The notes beneath the pieces were generated by a model. It ran no database searches and was not told where the DNA came from. It worked only from the letters and a program-made list of their open reading frames with translations. A program made the position numbers and the translations under genes. A stretch of 54,266 nucleotides of DNA from IMG/VR virus record IMGVR_UViG_3300029953_000039, positions 1-54,266 of that record, one strand, 5' to 3'. Origin of the DNA: a virus. Positions 53,568 to 54,266 of this stretch are shown in pieces (position 1 is the first letter of the stretch; every line of letters begins with the position of its first letter).

Positions 53568-54266
53568 ATGAAAACCAAAGACCAACTCATTTTAGAAGCT
53601 ACTTGCCCGTCGTCGCTTTCTCGCGCTCAAATCGGATGGCTTTCTCGCGCTCAAATCGGAGGGCTTTCTCCCGATCAAATCGGATGGCTTTCTCCCGATC
53701 AAATCGGATGGCTTTCTCGCGCTCAAATCGGAGGGCTTTCTCCCGATCAAATCGGATGGCTTTCTCCCGATCAAATCGGATGGCTTTCTCCCGATCAAAT
53801 CGGATGGCTTTCTCGCGCTCAAATCGGAGGGCTTTCTCCCGATCAAATCGGAGGGCTTTCTCGCGCTCAAATCGGATGGCTTTCTCCCGATCAAATCGGA
53901 GGGCTTTCTCGCGCTCAAATCGGATGGCTTTCTCGCGCTCAAATCGGATGGCTTTCTCCCGATCAAATCGGATGGCTTTCTCGCGCTCAAATCGGATGGC
54001 TTTCTCGCGCTCAAATCGGATGGCTTTCTCCCGATCAAATCGGAGGGCTTTCTCGCGCTCAAATCGGATGGCTTTCTCGCGCTCAAATCGGAGGGCTTTC
54101 TCGCGCTCAAATCGGAGGGCTTTCTCGCGCTCAAATCGGATGGCTTTCTCCCGATCAAATCGGAGGGCTTTCTCCCGATCAAATCGGAGGGCTTTCTCGC
54201 GCTCAAATCGGATGGCTTTCTCCCGATCAAATCGGATGGCTTTCTCCCGATCAAATCGGATGGCTT
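53568..54266 (+). CDS. Octapeptide-repeat protein, N-terminal part (continues at 1)
   Basis: ATG 53568 gives MKTKDQLILEATCPSS and then, from residue 17, L-S-(PD or RA)-Q-I-G-(W or G) without a break to the window end. This makes 27 full units here; nine more follow at the left edge, then a unique WHTCETTHC domain, for a total of at least 36 units and about 415 residues. The unit length (8) differs from pentapeptide repeats, but the C-terminal domain is the type I recall behind such repeats. The repeat number is uncertain because the assembly breaks inside it. Confidence 0.8.
   Translation, partial: MKTKDQLILEATCPSSLSRAQIGWLSRAQIGGLSPDQIGWLSPDQIGWLSRAQIGGLSPDQIGWLSPDQIGWLSPDQIGWLSRAQIGGLSPDQIGGLSRAQIGWLSPDQIGGLSRAQIGWLSRAQIGWLSPDQIGWLSRAQIGWLSRAQIGWLSPDQIGGLSRAQIGWLSRAQIGGLSRAQIGGLSRAQIGWLSPDQIGGLSPDQIGGLSRAQIGWLSPDQIGWLSPDQIGWL
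53616..54266 (+). repeat. 24-bp tandem repeat array, right part
   Basis: 27 in-phase units plus three bases. With P for CCCGAT and R for CGCGCT, then W or G, the order is RW RG PW PW RG PW PW PW RG PG RW PG RW RW PW RW RW PG RW RG RG RW PG PG RW PW PW. No unit has any other base change. Confidence 0.98.

Noticed and set aside
53592-54254. Leftward ORF of repeated GRKPSDL(I/S)-type peptides and a rightward MAFSRSNR ORF at 20-301
   Set aside because: A 24-bp repeat without stops is open in several frames; only the LS..QIG. frame connects to a unique N-terminus and C-terminal domain.
53616-54266. CRISPR array
   Set aside because: Units are contiguous 24-bp copies with no spacers and no cas genes nearby; the array is coding.
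53568-54266. Diversity-generating retroelement target
   Set aside because: No reverse transcriptase or template repeat is seen, and changes are not limited to adenines.

Overview
The window is an almost complete genome of a tailed double-stranded DNA phage (Caudoviricetes). It carries a lambda/HK97-type head module (GpA-like large terminase, lambda-type portal, fused prohead protease and HK97-fold capsid protein) and a long-tail module (tail tube candidate, frameshifted chaperone, tape measure), so a siphovirus is most likely. Lipobox and signal-peptide proteins near the end point to a Gram-negative host, but I cannot name it. I see no integrase, and the only repressor-like gene is a 60-codon HTH protein, so lifestyle is open. 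Genes are packed with ATGA, GTGA and TTGA start/stop overlaps, and GTG and TTG starts are common. The two window ends fall inside the same 24-bp repeat array of one gene (53568 to end, then 1 to 548) and overlap by 2 nt, which indicates a circular or circularly permuted map broken inside a repeat.

Layout. (1) 561-11500, rightward: metallopeptidase, many small genes, a putative annealing protein with a RecB/Cas4-like nuclease, a DUF1064-like nuclease, two C5 DNA methyltransferases (the first fully overlapped by a second long frame), a replication initiator-like protein and DnaB helicase. (2) 11482-12620, leftward: an HTH protein and three small genes sharing a leader, behind a candidate promoter with palindromes. 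(3) 12854-15962, rightward: a small basic protein, a C-methyltransferase-like enzyme and two glycosyltransferase-like proteins. (4) 16019-31090: paired direct repeats just upstream of an HNH-small terminase fusion, then TerL, a kinase-like polyvalent protein, a head protein, a repeat-bearing acidic protein, portal, an HTH protein, protease-capsid, a terminator, a glycosyltransferase and connector genes. (5) 31100-42731: degenerate GGCNN repeats with hairpins, tail tube candidate, tail chaperone with a -1 frameshift, tape measure, distal tail genes, a huge Ser/Thr-rich protein, another glycosyltransferase and a sugar epimerase-like protein. (6) 42728-50683: receptor-binding protein with a signal peptide and a propeller-like middle, membrane and lipoproteins, a holin candidate, a possible Acb2/Tad1-type protein and a possible GH75-like lysis protein. 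(7) 50680-52058, leftward: a membrane protein, a winged-helix-like protein and an initiator tRNA-fMet. (8) 52185 to end and 1-548: a pentapeptide-repeat protein, small genes and the octapeptide-repeat gene.

How it fits together. The early block modifies, recombines and replicates DNA. The central block packages it and builds head and tail. Sugar-modifying enzymes lie next to a mucin-like virion protein, suggesting self-glycosylation of the particle (inference). The most unusual features are the two repeat genes in which no variation between units is synonymous, the long dual-coding methyltransferase gene, the phage-encoded initiator tRNA, the paired repeats in front of the terminase, and the GGCNN/hairpin blocks.
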